DNA of 64,000 nt, taken from Marinoscillum pacificum. Lineage in GTDB: Bacteria; Bacteroidota; Bacteroidia; Cytophagales; Cyclobacteriaceae. The notes under the pieces were generated by a model, which searched no databases, was not told the origin of the DNA, and saw nothing but the letters and a program-made list of their open reading frames with translations. Each line of letters begins with the position of its first letter. The stretch's first letter is position 1. The translations under genes and the position numbers were made by a program. This document shows positions 55,190 to 63,695 of this stretch, one piece after another. The stretch spans positions 248,001 to 312,000 of the forward strand of contig NZ_JAMZMJ010000001.1 of the NCBI RefSeq assembly GCF_024714495.1, written 5' to 3'.

Positions 55190-55969
55190 ATGCATGTTCC
55201 AAATCTCAGAACCGGCCACAAATGGTTATTTCTAAGCATTCTATTTTTAATGGTCTTTACCAGGTCAGTGGCACAAGCTCCTGACAGCATAAACTTTTCA
55301 AGCTCATTTGCATTAACTAACAACGGCATATCTCTACTTCCCTCTTTTTCACTGGGCAAACCAGCTGGAATTCTGGATATTAGGATTGGAAATCAATTCA
55401 GTTTTGAACCTCAACTACGATTTTCGCTTGAGGGAAAACCATGGGCATTTGTTTTTTGGTGGCGTTACCAATTATTTGAGAAGAACAATAGGTTCAATCT
55501 CCGGGTAGGTGCACATCCTGCGATTCTTTTTCGAACTATTCCTAATGCTGACCCGTCAAATAATGAGGACATGATAGAGGCTCATAGATATATCGCAGGG
55601 GAACTTGCCCCTTCCTACCGGGTGGCAAAGCACGTTCGAATCGGAATGTATTATCTCAAAGGTCACGGATTTCAGAATTCTGGGACAAGAAACAGTGATT
55701 TCATCACCATCAACGCCTATTTTTCACGATTAACCATTTCCAATGATTATTACATGACATTGTATCCGCAGGTTTACTTCTTAAAAATGGATAAAAATAC
55801 GGGATACTATGCCACCGTTACGATTGCTCTTAAAAGAGATGATTTTCCTATTACAATAGAATCCATTCTCAATCAGTCAATTAAGACTGAAATTGCCGGA
55901 GATCAATTTTTATGGAATTTGAGTTTGATTTACTCCATTGGAGGTTCGTACGCTAAAATCAAAGACTAG
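55190..55969 (+). CDS. Predicted outer-membrane beta-barrel protein
   Basis: The 259-residue protein has a signal peptide (residues about 10-28, WLFLSILFLMVFTRSVAQA). The rest is rich in alternating hydrophobic strands with aromatic girdles (WAFVFWWRYQLFEKNNRFNLRVGAHP, YYMTLYPQVYFLKM, FLWNLSLIYSIGGSYAKI). This suggests a small barrel of eight to ten strands. There is no named family. It follows the AraC regulator by 9 bp and may be the envelope component of the block, for example a porin or surface receptor. Confidence 0.62.
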   Translation: MHVPNLRTGHKWLFLSILFLMVFTRSVAQAPDSINFSSSFALTNNGISLLPSFSLGKPAGILDIRIGNQFSFEPQLRFSLEGKPWAFVFWWRYQLFEKNNRFNLRVGAHPAILFRTIPNADPSNNEDMIEAHRYIAGELAPSYRVAKHVRIGMYYLKGHGFQNSGTRNSDFITINAYFSRLTISNDYYMTLYPQVYFLKMDKNTGYYATVTIALKRDDFPITIESILNQSIKTEIAGDQFLWNLSLIYSIGGSYAKIKD

Positions 55970-56495
55970 CTGATCATTAGCCTACAATAGAGCCACACAC
56001 ATTTGCCATCCGCTCAAATCCCTCTCACAACCTAAGATGTCAAAAGAGTATGTCTCCCCTGCCCTATGGAAAAACTCTTTTCTCCCCTCTCTTAAAAGAA
56101 AAATCGAGGCGCGTAGCTGATTAGTCCCTATCCTCAATCCCTAAGCTACATTAACGGGCACGCCTAGTGATAACGCAGGCCATTATCGGTCCGACGTTTC
56201 GGTAACATAGCTATATGGATTTGTGGTCAAAACCCGGATGGTGTCTTGATTAATCTGCGTGGATCGCATAATCCCAGATCTATATATAGGTTGTCTGTGG
56301 TAGATCGATGGAGGCTAGTCCTGTTGCTCACGGAATTCGATTTGCATACGTCCCATTCTTCTACCTATAACCAGAAAATACCCTTTTGCAACTCGAAGAA
56401 TACCCCCTTTTAGGTATTTGGCTTTTGAGAATGTTTTGTCAATTTTAAATAGCGGTATATGACGTATTAATTATCCTAAAATCATCATTTTCGTT
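55970..56495. other. Non-coding spacer with hairpins and H1-like boundary motifs
   Basis: This 526-bp stretch has no gene. It contains AAAAGAGT (56042-56049) pairing with ACTCTTTT (56074-56081), and a nested pair AGGCG/CGCCT with GTAGCT/AGCTAC at 56107-56165. Three short motifs also occur in the same order as in H1: TATATGGATTTG at 56212, CAGATCTATATA at 56275, and CTGTGGTAGATCG at 56295. Confidence 0.6.
56042..56081. repeat. Inverted repeat before tyrosinase block
   Basis: The arms are 8 bp and perfect (AAAAGAGT at 56042-56049, ACTCTTTT at 56074-56081) around a 24-nt pyrimidine-rich loop. Confidence 0.6.
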
Positions 56496-57833
56496 ATGAG
56501 TGTTGAACTAAAAGTAAATGAATCTTCTGCTCCTGAAGCAAATTACGTTGGTTGGTGTCCTGCAAAATGCACCCTCTCTTCAGGAGAACATGCAGGTGAA
56601 CGGCTCACGTTGCGTAATGCAGTTGGAAATGTTGGACAAGTAGTGTTCTTATCTACCTTAGAGATGATACCAGTGAATGAGATTACAGTAGAGATGCCTT
56701 CAAATGGAGCAGAAACTCAGTTGTTTATTGCTGGAAAATTTGGCTCTCCAAGTAAAAAAGATAAGGATTCGACTATCGAGATTATCGATGCTCGAGGAAA
56801 TATCGCCTTTACCAAAGACTTGATGGTCAGAGTTAGAAAGAATGCCAACAGTAGAGATTTTACTGATGATGAAAGGGATGATTTCCTGGAAGCCATGGTG
56901 GAGCTTAATTCAATGAATTCCAACGGCGTGATTCAATTTAGGGACTTTCAGAATATTCATTCAAATCTTGGCGATAATGAACTTCATAGAAGAAGTTCTT
57001 TTTTGCCGTGGCACAGAGCCTATCTTCTTGATTTAGAAAGAGAGCTTCAAAAGATCAATCCTGCTGTTACTTTGCCTTATTGGCGGTTTGACCAGCCAGC
57101 TCCAAATATTTTCAATGGTGATTTTATGGGTACACCCAATCCAAGTGGTACCGTTGAGTTCGCTAGCGGAAACCCTATGACCGCTTGGGTCAATAGAATC
57201 AATGGAGGAAGTGGAATGAGAATTCGCAGGTTTCACGCTGGCATTGTTGATCGAAATCCGGATGGGTCTTTTCAGGTGATCCCTTATGACCCTACCACAA
57301 GCAGAGCGGTAATGGTGAATAATGGTCAGGATGATACAGTGAATATGGGGATTTCACCAGGTGGCAACTATGAATATTCACTTTTTGAAGCAATGGAAGG
57401 TGATCCTCATGGAGCAGCTCATAACAGCTTTCTGGGAGAGATCTCCTTTCCGGGTAGTGCTCCGGCAGATCCCTTATTTTACATGCTACACTGCAACGTG
57501 GACAGACTCTGGGCTCTATGGCAATGGCTAGGCAATAGGTATGACATCCAAAATCCGGATTCTTACCCTCATAATGGAAATGGGATCAGAACGAACAATC
57601 TGGGCAACCCCCGAAGAATTGGGAATTGCTTAAACGATACGATGTGGCCTTGGAATGGCGACACAACTGCGCCCCGGCCTGGAAATACTTTTGGCGGTAA
57701 ATTCCCTGATACCAAAATTACTGACAAGCCTGGATTGGACCCTAAGGTCGAACAAATGTTTGATTATCAAGGACAAGTAAATATAGAAAACCAGCTTGGG
57801 TTTACTTACGACGATATTCCTTTTGAGTTTTAA
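56496..57833 (+). CDS. Tyrosinase-family type-3 copper oxidase
   Basis: The 445-residue protein has the tyrosinase core at about residues 140-400. The CuA site is shown by NIHSNLGDNELHRRSSFLPW followed by HRAYLLDLERELQKI. The CuB site is shown by DPHGAAHNSFLGEI and FYMLHCNVDRLWALWQWLG. All six ligand histidines appear present. An extra N-terminal domain of about 120 residues (VGWCPAKCTLSSGEHAG) is unassigned. No signal peptide is seen. It may oxidise phenols to quinones or make melanin-like polymer. Two genes follow closely, one with SCO- and MerC-like domains that may help deliver copper. Confidence 0.9.
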   Translation: MSVELKVNESSAPEANYVGWCPAKCTLSSGEHAGERLTLRNAVGNVGQVVFLSTLEMIPVNEITVEMPSNGAETQLFIAGKFGSPSKKDKDSTIEIIDARGNIAFTKDLMVRVRKNANSRDFTDDERDDFLEAMVELNSMNSNGVIQFRDFQNIHSNLGDNELHRRSSFLPWHRAYLLDLERELQKINPAVTLPYWRFDQPAPNIFNGDFMGTPNPSGTVEFASGNPMTAWVNRINGGSGMRIRRFHAGIVDRNPDGSFQVIPYDPTTSRAVMVNNGQDDTVNMGISPGGNYEYSLFEAMEGDPHGAAHNSFLGEISFPGSAPADPLFYMLHCNVDRLWALWQWLGNRYDIQNPDSYPHNGNGIRTNNLGNPRRIGNCLNDTMWPWNGDTTAPRPGNTFGGKFPDTKITDKPGLDPKVEQMFDYQGQVNIENQLGFTYDDIPFEF

Positions 57834-57851
57834 CGATACAATTTATAGACC

Positions 57852-58844
57852 ATGTCAGTATACAGAGACGAACAATTGAAGGCACTGGAACAAACAAAAC
57901 AGAGAAGAAAAGCTGCTGTAGGTATATTTCTAGATCAGCAAAAAACAGTTGAAGAGCGTTTAAGAGCCGCTCCGAGTTGTGGCTCGTTTAGCGGAAAAGA
58001 AGAAATCAGTGTGGCAGCAAGTGTTTTGTTTTCAAGTGAGGAATCCCTTCAAGTAAGAATAGCTGCACTAAAGAATTTGAATGTTGCTATTGGTAGCGAT
58101 GAGCAACTTGCACTTAGGGTACTAGAATTGCTCGAAGATGAACAGGAATCTGACATGATTAAACTGGGAGTCATCAATATTTTTCAGGCAGGACAGTTTA
58201 GCTCAGCTATAATTTCCAGCCTTAGGGCGGAATATCATCAAAAACTGAAAAACCTATTAACCAAAAAAGACCTTCTACCGGCCATTTTGTATATAGTTCT
58301 GGAATCACTCGCTCAAGAGAAAGATGAATTCGTACAGCGAATGTTACTTAAAGGTTTAGAGTCCCCTAAAGAGGCACGGGTAGAACCTGATAGGGCCATT
58401 CAACTGCTTGCCTATGACCTCCATGCCGAATATTACCCCATCTTGAAGAAAATTGTAGAAGAACCACCAACTCCCGCTGCAAAAAAAGAAGCAATTCGGG
58501 CACTGTCTGGTGATCAAAGTGCTAAAAGTATTCTTGTGAATACACTGACAGATAAAGACGAAAACGATGAAATAAGATATGCAAGTGCCAATAGTATTGC
58601 AGCCTTGGATTCGTCAGAGTTGTATGATCATGTAAGAAAAATTCTATTAGATGATGAAGAAGATGATGAATTCAGAGCCGCATTGCTCAACACAGCCTCA
58701 GTTTTAGGAGATAGTAACAGGTTATCGACAGATGAAGAACTACAAGCTAAATTCTCTGAATTATCAGTTGCTTCTCAGGCTACCCCATTACAAAAAGTCA
58801 CTAAAAGAGTCCTTAGTAAACAACTGAAGTCGTTTCGTAAATAA
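57852..58844 (+). CDS. HEAT-repeat protein
   Basis: The 330-residue protein is all-alpha with HEAT-like repeats (ESLQVRIAALKNLNVAIG, AKKEAIRALSGDQSAKSILVNTL, EIRYASANSIAALD, EFRAALLNTASVLGD). It has no membrane segment and few cysteines. HEAT solenoids usually serve as protein-binding scaffolds. It starts 18 bp after the tyrosinase stop and ends 1 bp before the next gene, so the three genes form one operon. A role as partner or maturation factor of the tyrosinase is inference. Confidence 0.8.
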   Translation: MSVYRDEQLKALEQTKQRRKAAVGIFLDQQKTVEERLRAAPSCGSFSGKEEISVAASVLFSSEESLQVRIAALKNLNVAIGSDEQLALRVLELLEDEQESDMIKLGVINIFQAGQFSSAIISSLRAEYHQKLKNLLTKKDLLPAILYIVLESLAQEKDEFVQRMLLKGLESPKEARVEPDRAIQLLAYDLHAEYYPILKKIVEEPPTPAAKKEAIRALSGDQSAKSILVNTLTDKDENDEIRYASANSIAALDSSELYDHVRKILLDDEEDDEFRAALLNTASVLGDSNRLSTDEELQAKFSELSVASQATPLQKVTKRVLSKQLKSFRK

Positions 58845-58845
58845 G

Positions 58846-60441
58846 GTGAACTTAAAAACAAAAAATACTGAATGTGTAAGTATCACTTCTGAAGAAGAGG
58901 TAGCTGAGTACTTGAATGATTTACGGCTTAGAGCCCGTACTGGATATGCATTGGTTCCTCTACTTTCAGAACATCATGCTATTTACAGGGGTAAAGGCAC
59001 AAATCAAATTAATAGAATTAAAGGATATGTTTTAGCCTCATTTTACTCCGTGAGCTTACCAGAAGAAGCACTGATCTACGTTTTAGAGGAATTGGAGAAT
59101 AGTCGAACTGCCTACCTGACTGCTGCTTCTGCAATGGCTATACGAGGAATGTCTGAAAAAAACGTCCATGTGGTTCCTTATCTTCTCAAAGGAATAATCA
59201 ATATGAGGCTCAGGGATGATGCTGTAAATCTTGATACTTATGCTCCAGATTGGGGCGAGTCCAAGTGGACCACAGCTCTTAATGAGTTACTGGAGACATT
59301 GGAATGGATGGGTGCTTATGCGAAAGAAGCCATACCTCTGCTAACGGAACTTTCAGAAGACAGCAGTTTCAATCACCTCATCCGAAATAAAATAAAAACT
59401 ACAATCGAACTTATCCTAAATGATGAGGAAGAAGTAGATAATTGTTGTTCCATTACACTTCCAGAAATAGATTCTCCAGATTCTAAGCTCGATTTTAGTT
59501 TCATCAAACAATTGCAGGTGCAAGATCAATATGGTGAAGTTTTTTCCTTGAATGATTTACTAAAGAAGCCTACAATAATCAGCTTTTTTTATACAAGATG
59601 TACAAACCCCAATAAATGCGCTCTGACAGTTAGCAAACTAGGCCGACTACATAATCTACTTAAACAAAAGCATTACGCTAACAAGGTAAACATCATTCTT
59701 TTTACTTATGATTCAGATTTTGATAACCCGAACCGGCTGAAAGGTTATGGAGAAAACAAGAGTTTTGATTTTTCACATAGCTCCAAGATCGTTCGGACGT
59801 CCAGCTCAGACTTTCAATTATTAATGCAATACTTCGGCCTTGGAGTAAATTTTGCTAACTCCACAGTAAGCCAACATACTATAGAGTTATTTGTAACTGA
59901 TCGTCATGGTATTGTAAAGAAATCATTTAAAAGGTTACAGTGGAAAGAGGAAGAGGTTTTTACATGGATTCAAAGTAACTGGACTTTACTTAACCAGGGA
60001 TCTTATTTTATTTCTGCATTCAAAAAGAGAGCTTGTCATGGACTAAATACGATGGGAGCATCCTTGATAAGCCTGAGTATAGCTTTCTTTCCCAAATGTC
60101 CTCTGTGCTGGTATGGTTATTTAAGTGTCTTAGGCATCAGCGGATTAAAAACCATTCCATATAGCCCCTGGCTATTTCCTGTGTTACTTATATTCTTAGG
60201 TCTGCACTTATTGATCATTTTTCGAGCTCGAAAAAAAAGAAATGGAATTACTCCCTTTCTCTTCAGTACCATTGGTTCATTGTTCATATTGCTATCTACA
60301 CTTTGGGTTGAAATTTCCATAACTCGATATGTTGGAATCATATTCATCGTTTTGGGATCTTTATTGAATAGTCTTGACTTTAAACTGTATTTGCAACTTA
60401 TACGACCAATTCAAAGGTTAATGTTAACTTTTATTAGGTAG
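58846..60441 (+). CDS. HEAT-repeat / SCO-like thioredoxin / MerC-like membrane fusion protein
   Basis: The GTG start at 58846 gives 531 residues in three parts. The first is a HEAT-like helical region (about 1-200). The second is an SCO1/SenC-type thioredoxin fold (about 215-375) with ISFFYTRCTNPNKCALTVSKL; its two cysteines are five residues apart instead of the usual three. The third is a four-helix C-terminal region (about 390-520) with FFPKCPLCWYGYLSVLG, resembling MerC-type metal transporters. SCO proteins place copper into oxidases. Next to a copper-dependent tyrosinase, a copper-handling role is plausible. I do not know this triple fusion as a named family. Confidence 0.72.
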   Translation: MNLKTKNTECVSITSEEEVAEYLNDLRLRARTGYALVPLLSEHHAIYRGKGTNQINRIKGYVLASFYSVSLPEEALIYVLEELENSRTAYLTAASAMAIRGMSEKNVHVVPYLLKGIINMRLRDDAVNLDTYAPDWGESKWTTALNELLETLEWMGAYAKEAIPLLTELSEDSSFNHLIRNKIKTTIELILNDEEEVDNCCSITLPEIDSPDSKLDFSFIKQLQVQDQYGEVFSLNDLLKKPTIISFFYTRCTNPNKCALTVSKLGRLHNLLKQKHYANKVNIILFTYDSDFDNPNRLKGYGENKSFDFSHSSKIVRTSSSDFQLLMQYFGLGVNFANSTVSQHTIELFVTDRHGIVKKSFKRLQWKEEEVFTWIQSNWTLLNQGSYFISAFKKRACHGLNTMGASLISLSIAFFPKCPLCWYGYLSVLGISGLKTIPYSPWLFPVLLIFLGLHLLIIFRARKKRNGITPFLFSTIGSLFILLSTLWVEISITRYVGIIFIVLGSLLNSLDFKLYLQLIRPIQRLMLTFIR

Positions 60442-60812
60442 CAACTACTAAAACAATCACCAATTTGATTCAATCTTCACTTTAACTTTACATTTCTAAA
60501 TTGGCATTTTTTATTGATAATATCACTTCTAAACCACATTCATTTGCCACTCTAGTGACGCTGTGGTCACCACAGGTCCTTCCCTTCTGGCCTACATCCC
60601 TCACTGCGGTATGGTGATTCCTCGCTCGTGACGAGTGGCAAAAGAGTGCTCGTTACTTCAATAAATTGATGTGACTACTTGTGATTGATGAAAAAGGCCA
60701 AACCCTAAACTATTAATCCCAACCCTCTGAACCAAAGCTATATTAACATAAGATCAGATATAGAATCTGGAATAACACTAGTGCATTAGGCGTGATTGTG
60801 TTTATGGATCAT
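60442..60812. other. Non-coding spacer with 100-nt hairpin and H1-like motif
   Basis: This 371-bp stretch between convergent blocks has no gene. It contains the 100-nt hairpin at 60543-60642. At 60743-60770 a segment (TTAACATAAGATCAGATATA and following) aligns loosely with the H1 segment at 51633-51659. Confidence 0.6.
60543..60642. repeat. 100-nt hairpin H6
   Basis: TTTGCCACTC (60543-60552) and GAGTGGCAAA (60633-60642) are a perfect 10-bp inverted repeat. Inside are the small hairpin CTGTGG-TCA-CCACAG (60561-60575) and the near-palindrome CTCGTGACGAG (60625-60635). Confidence 0.8.
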
Positions 60813-61367
60813 TCAATCCTTCGCAGGATTATTTTGTGATTCAAACTCTTTACCAATCCGTATATAGATTCTCAAAAGGCCAATCATAGAAAACCAAAGA
60901 GAAACTTCGGTTGCTAACATCATAAAAATAAACACAGACATCGTCAGCCATCCGCAAAGATTGAAAATGAGAATAGACCATGCTACTGTTCCTGGAATGA
61001 ACAACAAGAATAGATTCCGGTAGCAGCTATAATAAGCCCATTGTCTGTCTCTATATGCCAATACATGTTCCGAAATTTGAGCCCATAATGATGATTGCTG
61101 AGCGGGAGGATCCATTTTACATCTTCTAAATACAAGCAAGTCAAAACCTGTCTCCCCAAAAGCGAACCCCACTGCATCTACAACAAGTCCTACTAGGTAG
61201 CTGAAAAAGATAAGTAGCACCAAATGGCTTTCTGTAAAACTAACAATCCATGTAAGTATTTTACTTTGATCAAGTTCACATTTTATACATATAAATGCTG
61301 CCAAAACCATAATCATGACAAAACCGCTCAAAATCTCACAGAAAATTTCCCTGATACTTATCTTCAT
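60813..61367 (-). CDS. Four-helix membrane protein of unknown function
   Basis: The 184-residue protein has four hydrophobic segments: about 13-28 (LSGFVMIMVLAAFICIKC), 45-70, 122-140 and 142-168. A central hydrophilic loop (RRCKMDPPAQQSSLWAQI, then YRDRQWAYYSCYRNLF) contains aromatic and basic residues. No family is recognised. Its start overlaps the end of the gene before it by 4 bp, so the two are cotranslated. Small membrane proteins paired with a soluble partner occur in toxin and phage-defence operons, but there is no motif to support that here. Confidence 0.6.
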   Translation of the reverse strand: MKISIREIFCEILSGFVMIMVLAAFICIKCELDQSKILTWIVSFTESHLVLLIFFSYLVGLVVDAVGFAFGETGFDLLVFRRCKMDPPAQQSSLWAQISEHVLAYRDRQWAYYSCYRNLFLLFIPGTVAWSILIFNLCGWLTMSVFIFMMLATEVSLWFSMIGLLRIYIRIGKEFESQNNPAKD

Positions 61368-61981
61368 TTTTTATAAAAAGAATTGACAAAATGATTTGGG
61401 CCATAGCGATAAGGTTGAATATTAATGGATGTCGAAATTTCCACTTGTTCCATATCAAAATATTCTGCGGTCTTGTCATATATATTAATCCAGCTTTCAG
61501 GCACGCATTTTGGCTTCATCTTTGGCTTACAACAGTGAATTACATCGTGGGCACTTACAAGATAAAGGTCGCTTCTTTTTAAATATGCCTCTTGAATGAT
61601 GTGGTGAAACAATATTTTCCTCCAGCCTCTAAAATGGTCCCTAACTGCTGAAGAACCTAAAAACATAATATCCGATTGTAATACAAATATGAAGAGACCA
61701 TTGGCGTTCCACATTCCAATGGCAAAGCCAATGGAGAAATTGTCTTTTGAAATTTTGCTGTGATTAAAGTGTGGTTGCTTTAGTGCTTTAGCAACTGAAG
61801 ATGGATAGTTTAAGTCTGAAGAGTAATTGATGGCAATTATAAAATTCACAGCCTTATCCAATACTGCGTAGTTGAGATTGGCATTGCAGACTAGTTGATA
61901 TTCGAATCCTCTAAGGTTAAGTTGATTTCGAATCTCATTCAGTTTCCCTGCTGCAACTGTTTGAACTATCATCTCCCCCAC
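61364..61981 (-). CDS. Hypothetical soluble protein, partner of the four-helix membrane protein
   Basis: The 205-residue protein has no signal or membrane helix and no motif I can name. Recognisable stretches are VNFIIAINYSSDLNYPSSVAK and LFIFVLQSDIMFLGSSAVRD. A Cys-rich patch (HCCKPKMKPKC) could bind a metal. The first ATG is at 61981, and the second (MIVQ) is only three codons in. It overlaps the membrane protein gene by 4 bp (ATGA). The pair stands alone between two hairpin-rich spacers, as expected for an exchanged cassette. Confidence 0.55.
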   Translation of the reverse strand: MGEMIVQTVAAGKLNEIRNQLNLRGFEYQLVCNANLNYAVLDKAVNFIIAINYSSDLNYPSSVAKALKQPHFNHSKISKDNFSIGFAIGMWNANGLFIFVLQSDIMFLGSSAVRDHFRGWRKILFHHIIQEAYLKRSDLYLVSAHDVIHCCKPKMKPKCVPESWINIYDKTAEYFDMEQVEISTSINIQPYRYGPNHFVNSFYKK

Positions 61982-62273
61982 TCCACATTGAGCTATTTAA
62001 AATTATCAGTCGTTTAAAATTCACGAGTTGAAATCTTCTGATTAAAACCAGTAGTTAAAGTTCCTTACGCAACTGTAAAATGACAATACCCTCTTTCTGG
62101 TATTTTTGACACAAGTCATTGTCAATACAATAGGCTGAACCGTTTGATTAAAAATAATATAATTAGATATTCGAAAAATGCAGTTTGAAGAGCTACATCA
62201 ACCTTAAGAATTGAACAGAAAATAGAAAAGGGAACACTCTTCTCCTTGGAAAATAAAAATGATGTTGTTTTAC

Positions 62274-62681
62274 TTACTTCTTACTACTCTTCAACAACTC
62301 AACCTTTTCCTTTTCAGAAGCCAGTAACCTCTCATATAACTCAACAATTTTTTCAATGGTATTGAAAGTTGGTTGATAGTTTACAGAACTAGCAATTAAC
62401 GACGAACTATCGTTACTTGTATTGTTGTATGTATTGGAAATAATATTGAAGATTGCCTCTTCACTAAAGGCATCAATACCTTCTTTGGTCACACCAAGAG
62501 CCTTGGCAACTCTGTCTAGAGTCTCCTCTTCCACCGTTTCACTTTGCTCTATTTTGGATACCGCTTGTTGGGTGATGCCCAGCTCATAAGCCAGTGCATC
62601 CTGCTTCATCCCACGTAGCTCACGGATGCGGCTGATCTTACGGCCTATATGCGGTCTGGGAGATTTAGTAGCAGTTTCCAT
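62274..62681 (-). CDS. XRE-family helix-turn-helix regulator with coiled-coil tail
   Basis: The 135-residue protein has a Cro/CI-type HTH at about residues 12-68 (IGRKISRIRELRGMKQDALA, then YELGITQQAVSKIEQSETVE). A linker rich in Asn and Ser (NIISNTYNNTSNDSSS) and a C-terminal amphipathic helix (IEKIVELYERLLASEKEKVEL) follow. The type recurs in many copies in Bacteroidota. A decayed duplicate of its first 31 codons lies at 63131-63250. A structured hairpin (62873-62999) lies 192 bp upstream of the start. Its target is not identified. Confidence 0.85.
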   Translation of the reverse strand: METATKSPRPHIGRKISRIRELRGMKQDALAYELGITQQAVSKIEQSETVEEETLDRVAKALGVTKEGIDAFSEEAIFNIISNTYNNTSNDSSSLIASSVNYQPTFNTIEKIVELYERLLASEKEKVELLKSSKK

Positions 62682-62872
62682 GGTGTCTGTTAGTTGAGAT
62701 TAAAAATTAATATCTGAAAGTATGATAAAAGACTAACCCGTATCCATCATAAACTTTCAATGATACAACATTTGTAAAGATACACCAGTTTCACCCTTAC
62801 TGTCAAGACCGTTCCATACAATAATCATTCAGGTGCTACCAATTGAGGGTCACGTCTATACAGAAATGACCT

Positions 62873-62999
62873 TAAAGAAATAGCGTTAAGAAAAGAGTAG
62901 GCAGCTGATGATCAGAAAAATATACTGTTTGAGGTCAGGTGCAACCTGAGTGAGTTTATATTTTTCCATCAGCAACAAGCTTTTTAGCCTATTTCTTTA
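62873..62999. ncRNA. Nested hairpin element N1 (putative structured RNA or folded DNA)
   Basis: The outer stem of 11 bp pairs 62873-62883 with 62989-62999 perfectly. GCTGATG (62904-62910) pairs with CATCAGC (62967-62973). GAAAAATATA (62915-62924) pairs with TATATTTTTC (62957-62966). CTGTTTGA (62925-62932) and GAGTTTA (62952-62958) flank an apical hairpin TCAGGT-GCA-ACCTGA (62935-62949). The same loop sequences occur in N2 at 63740-63774 around stems of different sequence. Strand and transcription are unknown. Confidence 0.7.
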
Positions 63000-63015
63000 C
63001 AGTCAGAGGCTTTTG

Positions 63016-63039
63016 CATACTTTTGGCCTCAAAAGTATG
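63016..63039. repeat. ATACTTTTG/CAAAAGTAT palindrome, copy 2
   Basis: CATACTTTTG (63016-63025) and CAAAAGTATG (63030-63039) form a perfect 10-bp stem with loop GCCT. GAGGC (63006-63010) can alternatively pair with GCCTC (63026-63030). Confidence 0.9.
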
Positions 63040-63130
63040 AGCCATCCGGCTCGAGGATAAAGCATCATAAAAAGTCCCATTAAGCGACAAATGAGTCCAT
63101 ACTTTTCAGCAAATCGCCCATTTATGTGGT

Positions 63131-63250
63131 TTAAAGCAACAAATGGCATAAATCCAGGGCCAGAGCGTCCTGCTTCATCCCACGCAGCTCACGTATGCCG
63201 CTGATCTTACGGCCTATGTGTGGTTTGGGAGATTTAGTAGCAGTTTCCAT
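63131..63250 (-). pseudogene. Truncated duplicate of the XRE regulator
   Basis: Reading the minus strand from 63250, the first 31 codons match the XRE gene at 62681. There are 8 base differences over 92 bp (63159-63250), six of them synonymous. The two replacements are R9K and R18G. After codon 31 the sequence is unrelated and ends at a TAA after 39 residues in all. The pattern suggests a paralogue that diverged under selection and then lost its 3' part. The leader just upstream is also partly conserved (TTGAGATTAAA in plus-strand sense). Confidence 0.88.
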
Positions 63251-63695
63251 GATATGCAATATTTGAGATTAAACGGTTAATGATACGAAACTTCCACCTT
63301 TCAGGGAATACATTCCAATAGACAATAACATTAGAAAAGAAAGTCTTCAATCTGGATACTCATTTGTGTGTGCGGCTGGGCATCCAAGGCCAGTGTGAAC
63401 CATTTGAATATTGGATGATTGTTAATCAACGTATCTCTGATAATTGCTTGGAAGATTAAATCTTCTCTAGAACGTTCACTACATCAACTTTGACGGTTCG
63501 CCGCTGCGATTCTTTTGCATCAAGGCAAAATGAAGGTTATCAAGTAATCAAAAAGCCCCTTGCTTTTAGGCGCACGGCTAATGAGGGGTTTGGGGTGAGG
63601 TCAAACTGATGTATATTTATTTTAGTTTTTGGCCGTAAAAATCAGATAAGAAATAAAAATTGTTTGAGTCGCTACCATTTTTGGCCATGAAATAT

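Noticed and set aside
51568-60770. Spacer hairpins as integron attC sites
   Set aside because: The expected RYYYAAC and GTTRRRY ends are not found at the stem bases, blocks hold several genes in both orientations, and no integron integrase is visible.
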